A stretch of DNA of 64,000 bases. Source: Lewinellaceae bacterium (GTDB lineage: Bacteria; Bacteroidota; Bacteroidia; Chitinophagales; Saprospiraceae). This document shows positions 8,413 to 17,488 of the stretch, in pieces (within the stretch, counting starts at the first letter, position 1; the number at the start of each line of letters is the position of its first letter). The stretch is from the NCBI GenBank assembly GCA_020636195.1, contig JACJYH010000002.1, positions 124,001-188,000 of the forward strand, read 5' to 3'. A program made the position numbers and the translations under genes. The notes under the pieces are model-generated. The model was not told where the DNA came from, searched no databases, and saw nothing but the letters and a program-made list of their open reading frames with translations.

Positions 8413-9777
8413 ATGTATGGATACATCATAAAAAGAATTCTGTTGATCATACCCACGATTTTGGTGATTTGGGTTATTGCATTCTTGTTGGGCAAAAATG
8501 CCTATGGAGTGGATGGTGCAGAAGCTTGGTTGATGTACAATGGTATTGACCCTAATTCAGAAACTGGCCAAAAGGCCTATATGGAAGAGTATGAGCGCCA
8601 AAAATTGAATCTTCCTTATTTTTATTTTTCTATTCTTCCCAATCATTACCATCCCAATGTGCACAGCATACCTGACAGAAAGGAAAGAGAAATTGTCGAG
8701 ACTCTCCAAGGAGAAGGCTGCAATTACATAGATGCGCTCGTTTTTCTGAATGCGCGCAGAAAAGTTATAGACTCACTTTCTAAAACTTCAGCGGATAGTG
8801 AATTTAGAAACGCCATTCTTTTTTCTACGCATTACAAAGATTTTAAAAGTTTGAATCAGTATTCTCATAAATTTGAAAATGTTTCTTCAAGTGATTTCAC
8901 CAAACTTATGGAATCTGTAGAAGGTTTGTCAAGCAATAAGTCACAATATTTTACCCCAAAATTCATTTGGCATGGCGCTGATAATCAGTTTCATGTTTGG
9001 ATTCGAAATCTATTCTCAGGTAAGTTGGGAACATCCATCACAGATGGTAGACAGGTCACTACAAAAATTGGAGATGCGCTCCGATGGACATTGACACTTT
9101 TGGTTTTGAATATCTTTTTTACTTTGTTGATATCTATTCCATTTGGAATGTGGGCTGGTTATAAACCGAATTCCGGATTCGATAAAATTTCCCAGTTTAT
9201 ATGGATGGTTTTATATGCCACTCCAGTGTTTTGGCTGGCATCGATGTTGATTCTTTACTTTACATCAGGAAGATATGGTGCCTGGATGCATATTTTTCCG
9301 ACTCCAGGATTATGGTATATGGAACCCAACCAAAATTGGTGGGCATTTTTGAGAAATAATGGCGCTCAATTAATATTGCCGGTGATTTGTTTAGTCGCCA
9401 ATGACATTGCTTTCTTGACGAGAATCATCAGAAATAATGTCGTGGTACAAACGAGAAAAAGATACGCATTAGTAGCGGATTCAAAAGGTCTTTCTTCCCG
9501 TAAGGTGCTTTTTGGCCATATATTACCTAATGTGCTCATACCACTCATTACCATCATAGTAGCCGCCATTCCTGCCGGATTGTCCGGTTCATTGATGATC
9601 GAAGTTATCTTTAATATCCCGGGGATGGGTAGATTGATGTTTGATAGCATTCAGGCACACGATTGGAATATTGTATTTTCTATATTGTCAATCACAGGTC
9701 TTTTAGTGTCTGCCTTTATACTTATAGGTGATCTGTTGTATGCGATGGCAAATCCAAAAGTAAGGTATCATGTCTAA
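8413..9777 (+). CDS. Peptide ABC transporter permease (DppB/OppB-like)
   Basis: Starting at ATG (MYGYIIKRILLIIPT) this permease is 454 residues, longer than the usual 310-330 residues. The extra length is a soluble insert of about 165 residues between the first helix and the transport core. The core carries the binding-protein-dependent transport signature: the EAA loop region (SKGLSSRKVLFGHILPNVLIPLITI) and GLSGSLMIEVIFNIPGMGRL. A TTG two codons upstream is a less likely start. It overlaps the next permease gene by 8 bases, so translation is probably coupled. Confidence 0.88.
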   Translation: MYGYIIKRILLIIPTILVIWVIAFLLGKNAYGVDGAEAWLMYNGIDPNSETGQKAYMEEYERQKLNLPYFYFSILPNHYHPNVHSIPDRKEREIVETLQGEGCNYIDALVFLNARRKVIDSLSKTSADSEFRNAILFSTHYKDFKSLNQYSHKFENVSSSDFTKLMESVEGLSSNKSQYFTPKFIWHGADNQFHVWIRNLFSGKLGTSITDGRQVTTKIGDALRWTLTLLVLNIFFTLLISIPFGMWAGYKPNSGFDKISQFIWMVLYATPVFWLASMLILYFTSGRYGAWMHIFPTPGLWYMEPNQNWWAFLRNNGAQLILPVICLVANDIAFLTRIIRNNVVVQTRKRYALVADSKGLSSRKVLFGHILPNVLIPLITIIVAAIPAGLSGSLMIEVIFNIPGMGRLMFDSIQAHDWNIVFSILSITGLLVSAFILIGDLLYAMANPKVRYHV

Positions 9778-10852
9778 AAATGGAGCTACATCACATGCAT
9801 TCATCGCTTTTGGTGTGATCATTGTCTTGGTTATAATCGGTTTGTTGGCACCATATCTGGCTTATGAACCCGATAATCGTGACCTTTCCTCCTCCAATTA
9901 TATTTTTCCTCTCATTCCTTATGGTCCAAATTCGATGGATGTAGAAAATCAAAATTTTGTGCCACCACTTGCAAAATCCGACCCTGAAAATTGGCATTAC
10001 AGACATTGGTTGGGAACGGATCAATTGGGTAGAGACATAGCTTCACAAATGATTCATGGCACAAGGACGTCTATGTTCATCGGGTTTTTATCCATGCTAT
10101 TGGCGCTGATTCCCGGCGTTTCACTGGGACTTTTCTCGGGGTATTACGGAAATAGAACTTTAAAAATGAATTGGGCTACACTGATGTTCGGGATATTTTC
10201 AGGGTTTATATTCTTGTTTTATGTGTTTTTTCCATTGAACCATCATTGGTATTATTATGGTCTATTGTTCTTGGGTTTATTGGTTTTTTGGTGGTTGTTG
10301 AGTCAAATTGACAACATTTTGAGAAACAAATCAAGTAAGGTCATTCATTTTCCATTGGATAATGTTCTCCTACGAGTGATTGAAATTAGGAAGTCGTTGC
10401 CGGGATTGTTTATACTCTTTGGGGTGATGACGTTGTTCAGCGGTGGTTCCATTCTCAATATTTCATTGATTATTGCTCTTTTAAGTTTTACAGAATTTGC
10501 CAGATATACAAGAGGTGAAGTCATCAATGTAAAATCGGAAAATTATGTTGTTTCTGCAAAGGTTTTGGGCTACAGCCATCTCAGGATACTATATCGACAC
10601 ATTTTACCCAATATCCTACCGACCATCATTGTAATCACCTGTTTTAGTTTTTCAGGAGCCATTTTACTGGAATCCTCATTATCATTTCTTGGGTATGGTC
10701 TTCCTGTTGAGACCGCTTCCTATGGTAAGATACTTGCCGGAGGGAGGCAGGTGCTGGCTTGGTGGATGGTTGTGGTTCCGGGTTTAGCCATTTTTGTGTG
10801 GGTATTTTGCTTAAACTACATTGCATCTTACTTTCAGGAAAGGAAAATATGA
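9770..10852 (+). CDS. Peptide ABC transporter permease (DppC/OppC-like)
   Basis: A 360-residue inner-membrane permease. It has an N-terminal helix, an HWLGTDQLGRDIASQMIHGTR motif typical of DppC/OppC proteins, an extra pair of hydrophobic helices in the middle, the EAA loop (AKVLGYSHLRILYRHILPNILPT), and a final GAILLESSLSFLGYG segment. It forms the heterodimeric channel with the upstream permease. It is the last gene of the transporter operon. Confidence 0.89.
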   Translation: MSKNGATSHAFIAFGVIIVLVIIGLLAPYLAYEPDNRDLSSSNYIFPLIPYGPNSMDVENQNFVPPLAKSDPENWHYRHWLGTDQLGRDIASQMIHGTRTSMFIGFLSMLLALIPGVSLGLFSGYYGNRTLKMNWATLMFGIFSGFIFLFYVFFPLNHHWYYYGLLFLGLLVFWWLLSQIDNILRNKSSKVIHFPLDNVLLRVIEIRKSLPGLFILFGVMTLFSGGSILNISLIIALLSFTEFARYTRGEVINVKSENYVVSAKVLGYSHLRILYRHILPNILPTIIVITCFSFSGAILLESSLSFLGYGLPVETASYGKILAGGRQVLAWWMVVVPGLAIFVWVFCLNYIASYFQERKI

Positions 10853-10925
10853 TGCGTTGAAAATATTGATGATGGATGGCTTCTACAATGATTTTTATCA
10901 GGGTGAACATCAGATTTATTTTTAT

Positions 10926-10933
10926 TACTTTTG
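10926..10933 (+). promoter_or_regulatory. Predicted -7 element upstream of pckA
   Basis: TACTTTTG matches the Bacteroidota TAnnTTTG box and lies 47 bases before the pckA start. No clear TTG is seen at the expected upstream distance, so the call is weak. Confidence 0.4.
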
Positions 10934-10980
10934 TAGCTGTATATGTTTACACCAATTTTTTGACAAAATAAACGATTTGT

Positions 10981-12561
10981 ATGAAACCATTTAATCTGGA
11001 AAAATTAGGCATCACAAAACCCACGATTTACAGGAATCTTAGCGTTCCTAAACTTTATGAAATGGCATTGCAGTTTGAAAAAGGCAGTGCAATATCAGAT
11101 AAAGGCGCATTGCTAGTGTATTCGGGCGAAAAAACCGGCCGTAGTCCCAAGGATAGAAGGATTGTTAAACATCAAGATTCAGAAAATAATATCGATTGGG
11201 GATCTGTCAATATTCCTTTGGACAACCATACATTCATGATCAATAAAGTGAGAGCGGTGGATTACCTTGACAGCCGTGACATCATCTATGTATTTGATGG
11301 TTTTGCAGGATGGGATCCTAAGTACAGATTAAAAGTGAGAGTCATTTGTAGTAGAGCATACCATGCTTTATTTATGAATAATATGCTCATCAGACCTACA
11401 GAAGAAGAACTGAAATCTTTTGGTGAACCTGATTATATCATTCTCAATGCAGGTGCTTTCCCGGCAAACAAATTTACCAAGGAAATGACGTCAAAAACGT
11501 CTGTTGACTTGGATTTTGAAAAGAGAGAAATTGTGATCTTGGGTACAGAATATGCAGGTGAAATGAAGAAAGGTATTTTCACCGTTATGAATTATCTCAT
11601 GCCGCTGAAAGGGGTAATGCCTATGCACTGCTCTGCAAATGTGGGCAATGATGGTGATGTATCCATATTCTTTGGCCTTTCTGGTACAGGAAAGACAACA
11701 TTGAGTGCTGATCCTGAGAGAAACCTGATTGGTGATGATGAGCACTGCTGGACCGATGATGGAATATTCAACATTGAAGGTGGTTGCTATGCCAAGGCCA
11801 TCAACCTGAGCGCCGAAAAAGAACCAGAAATCTTTAATGCAATCAAGTTCGGAACTGTCCTCGAAAATGTAGCTTTCAATGACAAAAACAGAATGGTGGA
11901 TTATGATGATATTTCCTTTACTGAAAATACGAGAGCATCTTATCCTATTGAATTTATAGATAATTCTTTGATACCTTGTATCAGCACCCACCCAAATAAT
12001 ATTATCTTTTTGACGTGTGATGCCTATGGTGTGTTGCCTCCTGTCAGTGCATTGACGCCGGAACAAGCATCATACCACTTTATCTCCGGATATACGGCGA
12101 AAGTAGCCGGCACAGAAATGGGAGTAACTGAGCCTTCAGCTACCTTCTCTGCCTGTTTTGGAGCTGCCTTTATGCCTTGGCACCCAAACAAATATGCAGA
12201 ATTATTGGCTGAGAAAATCAAAAAACATGGTGCAAAAGCATGGTTGGTAAATACGGGATGGTCAGGAGGCCCTTATGGTATCGGCGCCAGAATGAAATTG
12301 AAATTTACACGTGCTATTATTGATGCCATCCATTCCAATGCATTGGATAATGTGGATTGGGTAACAGAGCCTGTATTTTCATTTAAAATTCCAACCACAT
12401 GTCCAAATGTACCATCTGAAATATTGGTACCAAAAAATACTTGGGTGGATAAATCCGGTTATGACAATACCTTGAAGAAGCTTGCGGATTTATTTAAAAA
12501 TAATTTCAAAAAATATCAATCCGGTGTGAATCAAGCGATTTGTGATGCGGGACCAAAATAA
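10981..12561 (+). CDS. pckA: Phosphoenolpyruvate carboxykinase (ATP)
   Basis: A 526-residue enzyme of the usual ATP-dependent PEPCK length. It catalyses oxaloacetate + ATP to PEP + CO2 + ADP, the first committed step of gluconeogenesis. Visible motifs include SGEKTGRSPKDRRI (substrate-binding Arg), a central MHCSANVG region with metal-binding His, the kinase P-loop GLSGTGKTTLSADP, the GDDEHCWTDDGIFNIEGG metal-binding segment, and the C-terminal NTGWSGGPYGIGARM motif. It is monocistronic, with its own promoter-like box and a strong terminator after the stop. Confidence 0.97.
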   Translation: MKPFNLEKLGITKPTIYRNLSVPKLYEMALQFEKGSAISDKGALLVYSGEKTGRSPKDRRIVKHQDSENNIDWGSVNIPLDNHTFMINKVRAVDYLDSRDIIYVFDGFAGWDPKYRLKVRVICSRAYHALFMNNMLIRPTEEELKSFGEPDYIILNAGAFPANKFTKEMTSKTSVDLDFEKREIVILGTEYAGEMKKGIFTVMNYLMPLKGVMPMHCSANVGNDGDVSIFFGLSGTGKTTLSADPERNLIGDDEHCWTDDGIFNIEGGCYAKAINLSAEKEPEIFNAIKFGTVLENVAFNDKNRMVDYDDISFTENTRASYPIEFIDNSLIPCISTHPNNIIFLTCDAYGVLPPVSALTPEQASYHFISGYTAKVAGTEMGVTEPSATFSACFGAAFMPWHPNKYAELLAEKIKKHGAKAWLVNTGWSGGPYGIGARMKLKFTRAIIDAIHSNALDNVDWVTEPVFSFKIPTTCPNVPSEILVPKNTWVDKSGYDNTLKKLADLFKNNFKKYQSGVNQAICDAGPK

Positions 12562-12589
12562 TTGTAGTTAATTGGTGATAAATTTAATT

Positions 12590-12621
12590 TGGCCGTGTGT
12601 TTTCATATGGCCATTTTTTTT
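12590..12621 (+). terminator. Rho-independent terminator of pckA
   Basis: A 10-bp stem (TGGCC at its base, two G:U pairs higher up) closes a TTTT loop and is followed directly by eight T. It lies 28 bases after the pckA stop. Confidence 0.85.
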
Positions 12622-12694
12622 GTGATTCTATATACATTCTAATGGCACATATATTATAGGTATCCCTTTGATTGAATGGGTGAATATGATATCA

Positions 12695-12752
12695 GGTGCG
12701 GCGCCCTGACACCATCATCATTGGAGGTACACCGACATCTTCATTTCAATAC
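12695..12752 (-). repeat. REP-like palindromic units upstream of the Y1 transposase
   Basis: GCGGCGCCCTGACACCATC and a weaker copy ending CCGACATCTTC carry the same core (GGGC-x-GCCC next to GACATC/GACACC) as the array beyond the transposase gene, in the opposite orientation to its nearest neighbours at 13,380. The transposase is therefore flanked on both sides by REP-like sequences. The rest of the 254 bases between the pckA terminator and the transposase is AT-rich with no gene seen. Confidence 0.6.
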
Positions 12753-12875
12753 CTAAATTTTTGCAAAAATCATTGATATTCGCACTAATCAGAAAAATTT
12801 TTATCGTTGGAATTCAAAATTTTTATAATTTTGATGTGTATTTATGATAAAATTCAAAGATTTTAATACTGCATT

Positions 12876-13349
12876 ATGTCAGATACCTATCCACAATTAT
12901 ATATTCAATTTGTGTTTTCCGTAAAGGGGAGAAAAAATTTAATACAGGAATCATTTAGAGATGAATTGGAAAAATTCATTTGTGGCATTATCAGTAATCA
13001 AAAATGCAAAACCTACGCCATTTATTGTAATCCGGATCACACACATATTTTTGTTGGAATGCATCCCACCATGTCTCCTTCCAAATTGATGGAGCAGGTA
13101 AAATCAGGCTCTTCAAATTGGCTAAACGATAAAAAATACATAACAGGTAAATTTGCATGGCAAGCCGGATTTGGAGCATTTTCCTATTCCCAATCACATA
13201 TTGACAGAGTTGTAAAATATATTTTAAATCAACCTGAGCACCATAAAAAACAAACATTTAAAGACGAATATTTGAAATTACTTGCCAAATTTAACGTGGA
13301 ATATAATCCCCAATATCTGTTTGAATGGTATGATAAAGATAATCAATAG
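12876..13349 (+). mobile_element. Y1 (HUH) transposase, IS200/REP-associated type
   Basis: A 157-residue single-domain TnpA-like protein. The HUH metal-binding motif is seen as HTHIF after NPD (residues 53-58). Further C-terminal, GAFSYSQSHIDRVVKYI contains the conserved aromatic and Tyr positions of the Y1 active site, and a short ...QPEHHKK tail follows. Such enzymes cleave single-stranded DNA at hairpins; RAYT (REP-associated) versions act on REP palindromes. No TnpB or IS605 ends are present, and the gene is bracketed by REP-like arrays, so a RAYT role fits better than an autonomous IS200. The ORF is intact. Confidence 0.85.
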
Positions 13350-13379
13350 GTGGGACATTTTGATTTTTTTGATACAAAG

Positions 13380-14183
13380 ATGCCGGGGCGCTGCCCCTAA
13401 TGAAGATGCCAGGGCGCTGCCCCTAGAAAATGCACTGCATGATGGGCTAAGATGATTACAGGGCTCTGCCCCTAACGTAGATGCCAGGGCTCTGCCCTAG
13501 AAAATGAAAGGTTAAACGATATACTATGATGCCGGGGCTCTACCCCTAACGAAGATGTCAGGGCTCTGCCCCTAACGAAGATGTCAGGGCGCTGCCCTAG
13601 AAAATGCAAGGTTAAACGATATGCCAAGATGCCAGGGCTCTGCCCTTAACGAAGATGTCAGGGCGCTGCCCCTGAAAAATGCACTGCATGACGGGCTAAG
13701 ATGATTACAGGGCGCTGCCCCTAACGAAGATGTCAGGGCATTGCCCCTAATCACTTGGGGACACATATATGAATGGCATGATCCTGACACCATCACACAT
13801 AGCAGCACCCTTACATCTTCCTCTGAGCCTCGTCGTTCATACAAGGGCAGCGCCCCGACACCATCATCAAGGGCAGCGCCCTGACATCTTTCATTTAGAG
13901 ATCGCCTCGAAATCTTGTTCAGCGCTCCGTCTTTCATACAACCGCAGCGCCCTGACCCCATCATCAAGGGCATTGTCCTGACATCTTCCTCAGTGTCCTA
14001 ACACCATCATCAAGGGCATTGTCCTGACACCATTATACATAGCAGTGCCCTTTACATCTTCCTCTGCACCCCGTCTTTCATACAAGGGCATTGTCCTGAC
14101 ATCTTCGTCAGGGCAGCATCCTTACACCATCATCAAGGGCAGAGCCCTGACATCTTAATAGGGGCAGAGCCCCGACATCTTAA
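13380..14183. repeat. REP-like palindrome array with inverted second half
   Basis: About two dozen GC-rich cores lie in 800 bases of otherwise AT-rich DNA. In 13,380-13,750 eleven cores read CAGGGCKCTGCCCCTA (K = G or T), separated by ACGAAGATGT within pairs, and by longer spacers (GAAAATGCACTGCATGA or GAAAATGAAAGGTTAAACG types) between pairs. From about 13,780 to 14,183 some thirteen more degenerate cores appear in the reverse sense (AAGGGCAGCGCCCTGACATC). Each core is itself a short hairpin. The array starts 30 bases after the transposase stop. No credible protein is encoded in it. Confidence 0.85.
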
Positions 14184-14364
14184 ACGGGATACATTAATTC
14201 CGTACCAAAACTGTAATTGCCAATATGGTATGAATAGGTAAAGCAGATATCTTTGTCTTGTACACTGCAGGTTTTCTCAAACAACAAAATTTATGAATAT
14301 CAATCCATTTGCTGATAAACACCATTTAAAATGATCCTTAACGCCAACCGAAATGCCTAACGTA

Positions 14365-15429
14365 TCATGGATTCATCCCCGATTTTTTGACGAGGTAGAT
14401 ATACGTGGGAAAATGATCGCTATAGCCTCCTTGGTAGGTATCTCCATCAAATGTCCTTTTTGGATAACCCTTATATTTTCCGGTTGTTTGCACCAAAAAT
14501 GCTTTATTGAAAATATTGGCTTTGTAGAAATGAAATCCCGGAGTTCTCTTATCGGTCAATCCCTCAGAAACGACTATCTGATCAAATAAACTCCATGCAT
14601 CTCTGTAGGCTGTTGTCCCTTGCCCTCGTCTGAACATATCATCAAAGGGATTGAACATAGTGGTAGCACGCATATCATCAATCTTTGATACAGTCATGAG
14701 ATATTTCTTGAGGCTGTCGTTGTTGGGGTCATCATTGAGATCACCCATCACGATACATTTTGCATGGGGATCTACTGTGCGGATGGAATCAATCGCTTGT
14801 TTGCATAAGGCTGCACCTTTATTCCTTCCAGGAGCTGTCAATGCCTCACCACCGCCTCTACTTGGCCAGTGATTGACAAAGATATGGAAGGTGTCGGCTT
14901 CTATCATCCCCTTCACATAAAGGACATCTCTAGTGTACCTCCTTTCCCCATTCGGTTCCCATAAAAAGAGTGGTAGAGCTGCACTATACAAAGGCTTGAA
15001 TAGCATTGGGTTATACAAAAATCCTACATCCACACCGCGGCGATCCGGAGAATCATAGTGAATGATTTCATAGTGCCTGCCTTTGATCGTGGGCTGCTCA
15101 ACCAACGATTCTAAAACGCCTCTATTTTCTATTTCCGAAACACCGAGGAAGGCGACACCATTGGGCACATCGGGGAGGCCGATCATGGAGATGACATACG
15201 CCATATTTGCCAGTTTTTCATGGTACACTTGCTGCGTCCAAGCTCTCGCACCGTCAGGGAGAAACTCCTCATCGTTGATCAATGTATCGTCCTCTGTATC
15301 AAATAAATTTTCCAGATTGTAGAATCCACCCACAACCACTTTATACTTCTGGTCATCCTGAGAATGGGCCGTAGAGAACCAAAAAATGAAGGCCAAGCAC
15401 AGATTATAAGTCAATGATTTTGAAAACAT
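14365..15429 (-). CDS. Secreted endonuclease/exonuclease/phosphatase-family protein
   Basis: A 354-residue protein with a signal peptide (residues 1-22, ending AHSQD). The fold is that of DNase I-like EEP enzymes. Motifs seen are GFYNLENLFDTEDD (metal-binding Asn/Glu), FLGVSEIENRGVLE (catalytic Glu), VNHWPSRGGGE, VMGDLNDDPNND (DxN) and, near the C-terminus, GGYSDHFPTYIYL (SDH). All expected catalytic residues are present, so it is probably an active phosphodiesterase or nuclease outside the cytoplasm, perhaps used to scavenge nucleic acids (inference). It is monocistronic. Confidence 0.86.
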   Translation of the reverse strand: MFSKSLTYNLCLAFIFWFSTAHSQDDQKYKVVVGGFYNLENLFDTEDDTLINDEEFLPDGARAWTQQVYHEKLANMAYVISMIGLPDVPNGVAFLGVSEIENRGVLESLVEQPTIKGRHYEIIHYDSPDRRGVDVGFLYNPMLFKPLYSAALPLFLWEPNGERRYTRDVLYVKGMIEADTFHIFVNHWPSRGGGEALTAPGRNKGAALCKQAIDSIRTVDPHAKCIVMGDLNDDPNNDSLKKYLMTVSKIDDMRATTMFNPFDDMFRRGQGTTAYRDAWSLFDQIVVSEGLTDKRTPGFHFYKANIFNKAFLVQTTGKYKGYPKRTFDGDTYQGGYSDHFPTYIYLVKKSGMNP

Positions 15430-15448
15430 ATTGCTTTTATTTCAATTA

Positions 15449-15456
15449 CAAAGATA
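15449..15456 (-). promoter_or_regulatory. Predicted -7 element of the EEP-family gene
   Basis: On the minus strand TATCTTTG matches TAnnTTTG and lies 20 bases before the start codon, leaving a leader of only about 13 bases. No convincing -33 TTG is seen. Confidence 0.45.
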
Positions 15457-15671
15457 ACGGATAATTTAGATTTGAGATGGTTAAGTTATCGTTAAGGGCA
15501 TAATTTACAAGTATCATAAATGTGTCATAAAGAAATTAGGACAGTGGTGATAATAATTCTTCCTTATATGCGATCCCTTGTGATTTTTCATATAAAATCT
15601 TAAATCGAAGGCAAAATACTACATGAACTAATATTGAAATTGATATTAAATTAAGATTTTAATGAATATTT

Positions 15672-15704
15672 TTTGAAAAATAATAAAAAATGTGTCTATA
15701 TTTA
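15672..15704 (+). promoter_or_regulatory. Possible promoter of the surface-protein operon
   Basis: TTTG, 21 bases, then TATATTTA, which differs from TAnnTTTG only in the last base. It would give a 200-base leader before the ATG at 15,911. Confidence 0.35.
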
Positions 15705-15798
15705 CACCGTGAAGTGTAATAATCGATTTGAAGTGTTATTTGTTTTAAAAAAGCAATTCTTTGCCGTTATTTGCGCCGCAGCAAATCCCCATTTAATC

Positions 15799-15843
15799 AT
15801 GAAAAACTACCATTTACTAAGTTTTCATGTATTTTCGCTTTAA
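15799..15843 (+). CDS. Possible 14-residue leader peptide in a hairpin
   Basis: ATG opens a short frame encoding MKNYHLLSFHVFSL and a TAA stop, 68 bases before the surface-protein gene. Its first codons form one arm of an inverted repeat (CATGAAAAACT against AGTTTTCATG, one bulged A) that would bury the start codon. It may be a regulatory leader or chance; nothing shows that it is translated. Confidence 0.2.
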   Translation: MKNYHLLSFHVFSL

Positions 15844-15910
15844 TTTTTATTGATTATTTATTATTTAATATAATTTTACACAAAATTTTTATCAAATCAA
15901 ATTCACCAGA

Positions 15911-17473
15911 ATGAGAAGGTTTAACCTAATACTATTTTTCTCTTCGATGGCGGTACTGAGTCACGCTCAGTTCATCAACAATGGTGCCACCGTGACCATC
16001 CAAAACGGTGCTACACTGAGAGTTGAGTCGAGCTTCATCAATAATAGTGGCACCGTCACCAATAATGGCACGCTGGAAGTACAAAATGACTTCACGAATG
16101 CAGCGACCTTTACTTCGGCTACCGGTTCTACCGTGAAATTTATCGGAGCAGTACCATCCAATGTCACCTCCGGCGGCGCGGTTTTCCAAAATGTAAGCAT
16201 GGAGAAAACAGCCGAAGACATCACCTTGGTGGATGATATGGCGGTTGCCAGTAATCTGACATTTACTAATGATGACAACAAAGTCGTCCTAGGCGCCAAT
16301 GATTTGACCATCCAATCTGGTGGCAGCATCGCTTCTGCTGATAATAATGAATACGTTGTAACAAACGGCACTGGAAGCCTCATCAAAGGCATGACTGCCA
16401 ATGGTACCGTCACCCATGAGATCGGTGATGCAGCCAATTATACACCACTCAGTAGTGCCGTGACAGGTTCCTCATATAGTAGTGCAACTTTGGGAGCGAG
16501 GGTGTACACATCCGGTTTGCAAGCCAAATATGCAGATGCTTCAGATTATATCAATAGGGAATGGCATGTAGTTAGTTCTGGTATTTCAGATTATTCTAAC
16601 TTGATGACCGGAACCTATGTGGATGGCGACATCGCAGGTACAGAATCTATGATCAAGGGATGTACCTACCACACAAGTGACTGGAGATTCAATGGTGCTG
16701 CAGGTGATGCAGGGGCAAACACAGTTACTGCTTCCACAACAACGGGTGATGTCTTTTTTTCAGGACAGAATTTCTATGGAAAGGTGAATTTGAAAGCGTA
16801 TTTACAAGGGCCTTACAATGCATCTACTGGTATGATGAATACAGGTTTGAATTCAAGTACTCCTTCCAGTAATATTTTGGAGCAATTTGCTTTGACAAGT
16901 CCTTATACGGATGCTCCTGCTTCTGTTTCTTCAGGATTTTTCCTTGCTAATCCTAACATTGTGGATTGGGTACAATTGGAATTTAGAGATCCGGCTACAC
17001 CATCAACGACTTCCACAAATAAAGTGAGTGCCTTTATAAAAAATAATGGAGATATTGTTGGTGTGGACGGAGTATCACTGCCTCACACTAAAAATGCACT
17101 ACCGACTTCTGTTGTCGTTCTCAGTCACAGAAACCACCTACCTATCAGAACCGTTAATGCGGGACTAAGCTTAATTGAGCCAAGTCAACATGATTTTAGC
17201 ACGGGCTTGGGGCAAGCTTTCACAAATACTCAAAATACAGTTAATGATGCAATGACACAGCTATCAACTGGGGTATATGGATTGTATAGAGGCAATCCAA
17301 ATGGTAATTTATTCATTAATTCTGCTGATTTAGTAATAGTTACAAATCAATCAAATCCAATTAAAAGTTCTGTATATAATAGTTCTGATTTGAATCTCAA
17401 TGGATCTGTAAATTCTGGTGATTTGGTAATAGTTACAAATGCTTCAAACCCTATTAAAAATGCCCATAACTAA
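15911..17473 (+). CDS. Secreted surface protein with C-terminal dockerin-like repeats
   Basis: A 520-residue exported protein (signal peptide 1-19, ending SHAQ). The first 100 residues are Asn/Gly/Thr-rich β-strand repeats (NNGATVTIQNGATL, NSGTVTNNGTLEVQN), as in β-helix adhesins. A long region of unknown fold follows. The last 60 residues contain two copies of a NxNxNxxxNxxDLVIVTN unit ending in NPIK; the second reads DLNLNGSVNSGDLVIV, with acidic/Asn residues at the positions used by the dockerin calcium loop (1, 3, 5, 12). No T9SS sorting domain follows. The next gene starts 15 bases on. Composition turns strongly AT-rich in the last third of the gene. Confidence 0.72.
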   Translation: MRRFNLILFFSSMAVLSHAQFINNGATVTIQNGATLRVESSFINNSGTVTNNGTLEVQNDFTNAATFTSATGSTVKFIGAVPSNVTSGGAVFQNVSMEKTAEDITLVDDMAVASNLTFTNDDNKVVLGANDLTIQSGGSIASADNNEYVVTNGTGSLIKGMTANGTVTHEIGDAANYTPLSSAVTGSSYSSATLGARVYTSGLQAKYADASDYINREWHVVSSGISDYSNLMTGTYVDGDIAGTESMIKGCTYHTSDWRFNGAAGDAGANTVTASTTTGDVFFSGQNFYGKVNLKAYLQGPYNASTGMMNTGLNSSTPSSNILEQFALTSPYTDAPASVSSGFFLANPNIVDWVQLEFRDPATPSTTSTNKVSAFIKNNGDIVGVDGVSLPHTKNALPTSVVVLSHRNHLPIRTVNAGLSLIEPSQHDFSTGLGQAFTNTQNTVNDAMTQLSTGVYGLYRGNPNGNLFINSADLVIVTNQSNPIKSSVYNSSDLNLNGSVNSGDLVIVTNASNPIKNAHN

Positions 17474-17488
17474 TTAAAATCCAAAAAG

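Larger units (their letters stand above)
15457..15910. other. AT-rich intergenic leader region before the surface-protein operon
   Basis: About 450 very AT-rich bases between divergent genes. They hold the weak promoter and the 14-codon mini-ORF listed separately; no RNA gene or longer protein is recognised. The transcribed leader of the downstream operon would be about 200 bases. Confidence 0.5.

Noticed and set aside
11491..12066. 191-codon minus-strand frame
   Set aside because: Fully inside pckA, which has strong family evidence.
13584..13973. 129-codon minus-strand frame through the repeats
   Set aside because: It is made entirely of the palindromic units; the peptide is only their translation.
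13380..14183. CRISPR array
   Set aside because: Repeats are palindromic, of uneven spacing, change orientation midway, have repeated rather than unique spacers, and no cas gene is near.
15967..16437. 156-codon minus-strand frame
   Set aside because: Antisense to the repeat-rich start of the surface protein; its length follows from the biased codon use there.
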